Of a DNA stretch of 64,000 nt, positions 61,386 to 64,000 are shown piece after piece. Under the pieces are notes generated by a model that ran no database searches, had not been told where the DNA came from, and saw only the letters and a list, made by a program, of their open reading frames with translations. The position numbers and the translations under genes were made by a program. Origin of the DNA: Notospermus geniculatus (taxonomy: Eukaryota; Nemertea; Pilidiophora; Heteronemertea; Lineidae); NCBI GenBank assembly GCA_002633025.1, contig NMRB01000555.1:195721-259720 (forward strand). Reading direction: 5' to 3'. The number at the start of each line of letters is the position of its first letter. The first letter of the stretch is position 1.

Positions 61386-62338
61386 CCACGGTGGCTTTAC
61401 ACCATACCCTCTACCTACTACTATAATATACAGGTGGAGCAACAAATGCTTCCGGAAAATGCACTACGCATACACAGGACCTGATTTTCAGGCACCGTTT
61501 TCAACCCCTAAAAAAAACGAAAAAACACTTACCAATACATTTTTGTACTCCGCAGAGATTGTATTTCCACAACAGAAGACTAAAATTATGAATTACACAA
61601 AGTTTTGGGAGGGCAAAAGATCATCACGAGTGTGTTCTGCTTCCTCGGAAATCTCACGAGTGTGGTTTTATATTTATCATATACCACAAGAAGCGCAAAA
61701 AAATGACAAAAATACCCCACCGATGCCACTTGTATCACCGCATGCATATCCGTCATGTCAGAGCACTGTTGTTTTTGTATTAATGCGCGAATGTTGATGG
61801 AGTGAGCCCAGCGGAGTGAGACGGCCGTGTCTTACCAGGAAGTGTGCCAAAAGACCTCGCAAAGCCCCTTAAATCAAAGCTTATTAGTTAACAGAGGGCG
61901 TATCATATCAGTGGGATGATACGGAACGCGTATCACACCCCGGATCATGATGGTGGTCGGAGCGGACATCCCCCTTCGATTTCAGGCGATTTGTAGCATA
62001 TAGTCGAACAGCTCTTGTATTATTGAACATGAAATGTGATTTTAGGACGGCCAGCATTCGTCCACGTCGATTTCGTTAGTTTTTGTGCGGTGTTTTTGAC
62101 GAAAAATGCTGCAGTTCCAGGCGGTACCGCGGAACAAACTGTACTCGGGTATATGATAAAAGTGAATGGATTACTCCCAAAACTTTGTGTAATTCATAAT
62201 TTTAGTCTTCTGTTGTGGAAATACAATCTCTGCGGAGTACAAAAAACTGTGTATGCGTAGTGCATTTTCCGGAAGCATTTGTTGCTCCACCTGTATATTA
62301 TAGTAGTAGGTAGAGGGTATGGTGTAAAGCCACCGTGG
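61386..62338. mobile_element. Long inverted-repeat element
   Basis: Arms 61386-61611 and 62174-62338, starting CCACGGTGGCTTTACACC and ending with its complement, over 150 bp of near-identity. The left arm has an extra 65 bp or so (about 61480-61545). The 560-bp middle has no recognised coding. No target duplication seen, so a local inverted duplication is also possible. Confidence 0.7.
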
Positions 62339-63568
62339 GCTAAGTAGGCCAGGCCCACGCTGTCGTGCCAGCAGCAGGCAGGTGTAGCCTAGAGGTAGGC
62401 CTAGGCCTAGGCCTAACATAGCTAGGGGAGCCTAGGCCTTGGCTTGCCTTAGCTAGCCTTTAGTTCTTGCCCACGGATGGTAGGCCTATAGGCCTATTTA
62501 TGTGGACACACACACACACCCACGCACATGCACTGAGCACAGTAGCCTACATGTACACACAGCCAGAGCAGAGCCTGGCAGACTGACACGCATGATGTGT
62601 GAACTCACATACATTCTCACATATCTTTCAATCGGTGGTGAGAAAATAACTGAAATTTTAACATCTAAATCTGCAATACATAAACAAAAGAAGGTTACAA
62701 GAATTACCCGTTGTATCAATGACGTGAGTCATAATTTGAGGATTAAATTAAGTGTCTCATCCAAGCTTCTTCCTCAAAGAACAAAATGGATTCCGTCTAT
62801 AAATTAACATAAATTAACATATGCTAATGAACCAACTTGCGCAAAGTAATTGTGTGTGCTATGGCAAAGAATGTAGTGCACGGTTGAAAATGGTAATTGG
62901 AAAAAAATTAATTAGCGCTGAGGTATTTTGTCAAAATTACACTTTAGCTATCTATAGGTTGTGTCTGGGTGATTTAAAATCTCTGGAATGAACGGTTTGA
63001 AGTAAGATATTAACAACGTCATTCCTTCCGGGTACTTTTCCAGTGCGCATCGATATGTCAATTATCATAATTAATTTTATGTCCTGGTTCCCGTCTTTGC
63101 TGCCCGTATTGGATAGGTGGCGCTGTGTGGAGTTTGGCGTCAATGATGAACGCACCTGATTGGCTGATAGCTGTTGCGGATGAGTCCCACACCCACAAAG
63201 GCGCAACTTTTACTCGACTTCGAATCGAACGCGACTCTGTGACTGGTATTCCTCCAAGGTAAAATCCTTTTGTTCTCCCTTCATCTTTTGTTTTTTTAAT
63301 TTTTCATTATTATATATCCATCGCCTATGTTTGTTAAAATACTGATCGATTCTACAGTGACGATTCATCATGTTAACGAAAAACGAACCTTGTAGTAAAG
63401 CCTGTCATCAATGATGACATGGATGATGCAGCATGCACTGACGACTGCATGCATTGACATTTTGTACATTGCATGCATTCATCCATCAGTTCATCATGTT
63501 CATAGGCTGCTGTGTATGTCATGATGTATGATCATGCCTATGTACACATCTGATGCATTTCATGATTT
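62339..63568. other. Non-coding, possible promoter of an unknown gene
   Basis: AGGCCTA and CA repeats at 62390-62520. Near 63158 an ATTGG word, and at 63258 AAG|GTAAAA on plus looks like a splice donor after a GC-richer leader. This could be the start of an unknown plus-strand gene or part of the OGT promoter; nothing is proven. Confidence 0.3.
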
Positions 63569-63999
63569 CAGTTCGGGAAAGTTCCAAAATTGGAAGCGTT
63601 TCCGACTTTGGAAACGTTTCTTTTTTTGGAAGCTATTTTCGATTCCAATGTAGCGGGAACGTTTCCGAATTTGGAAGCCAAGAGATAGAGATTCTGGCGG
63701 AACTGAGCCTTTTGATGATGATAATAGATGATTATCGATGATTGCAGCCAACTTACGCCAGCAATTCAGATTTCACGCCGTGGAATACAAGGTCACAGGT
63801 GCTGCCATCTGTTAGTGGAAAAAAACACTTCCCGATTTTTGCTTTTCATATCCCGATTGGGCCTAACGTGCAAGAAGGCCTACAAAGATTCCGATATCGG
63901 AATCGAAAACCGCTTCCGAAAAAGGAAACGTTTCCAATATCGGAATCGCTGGGCTTCCAAAATCAGAAACGTTTCCAAATTTGGAACTTTCCCGAACTG
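63569..63999. mobile_element. Second copy of the CAGTTCGGGAAAGTTCC MITE
   Basis: 431 bp, inverted relative to 30403-30826, sharing the central segment that includes CAGCACCTGTGACCTTG (complement here) and the palindromic arms. The left flank ATTT (63565-63568) and the first base after the element (A, 64000) agree with a 4-bp duplication. Contains an 18-bp palindrome at 63887-63904. Confidence 0.85.
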
Positions 64000-64000
64000 A

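Noticed and set aside
61845-61870. Possible OGT first exon ending at CCTG|GTAAGAC on minus
   Set aside because: The phase fits, but the frame upstream meets a stop without an ATG.

Overview
The window looks like nuclear DNA of a marine invertebrate, probably a deuterostome. Genes have many short exons, GT-AG introns and long gene-free introns. AGGCCTA- and TACATGTA-type words recur, and many small inverted-repeat transposons and SINE/LINE remnants are present. The phylum is a guess (echinoderm-like word use); the protein families are not.

Three genes are recognised by protein similarity. (1) PLK4/SAK, minus strand, 10209-24324: 13 coding exons that join in frame to 995 codons plus stop, with kinase domain, DSG-type degron, Ser/His-rich linker and three polo boxes. 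(2) An HSP110-type chaperone of the HSPA4/HSPA4L group, plus strand, 25846-41832: 16 coding exons giving 845 residues. (3) O-GlcNAc transferase (OGT), minus strand, 51324-60189: 12 exons seen; the first coding exon was not found and one stretch of the catalytic domain falls in a 222-base assembly gap. PLK4 and HSPA4 are head to head over about 0.45 kb that holds a TATA box and a perfect three-unit heat-shock element facing HSPA4. HSPA4 and OGT converge.

Region by region: 1-10208 shows no gene I recognise, only a near-perfect hairpin and a small N gap; 10209-24324 is PLK4 with a candidate alternative first exon at 23711-23740; 24325-25845 is the divergent promoter and a 5' UTR intron; 25846-41832 is HSPA4, its introns loaded with nested mobile elements; 40574-45616 is repeated at 45618-49894 across a single N, most simply two alleles left side by side by the assembler; 49895-60189 is OGT and its 3' flank; 60190-64000 is promoter-like DNA with CRE palindromes, a long inverted repeat and, at the very end, a second copy of a transposon that also splits a SINE at 30403-30826.

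The points most worth following up are a splice-ready poison-exon candidate and a displaced pyrimidine tract in the OGT intron that matches the vertebrate detained intron; the alternative PLK4 first exon; the HSPA4/PLK4 pairing, which recalls human 4q28; a hairpin abutting the HSPA4 poly(A) signal; and transposon insertions dated by comparing the two HSPA4 3' copies, one of which lacks each element.
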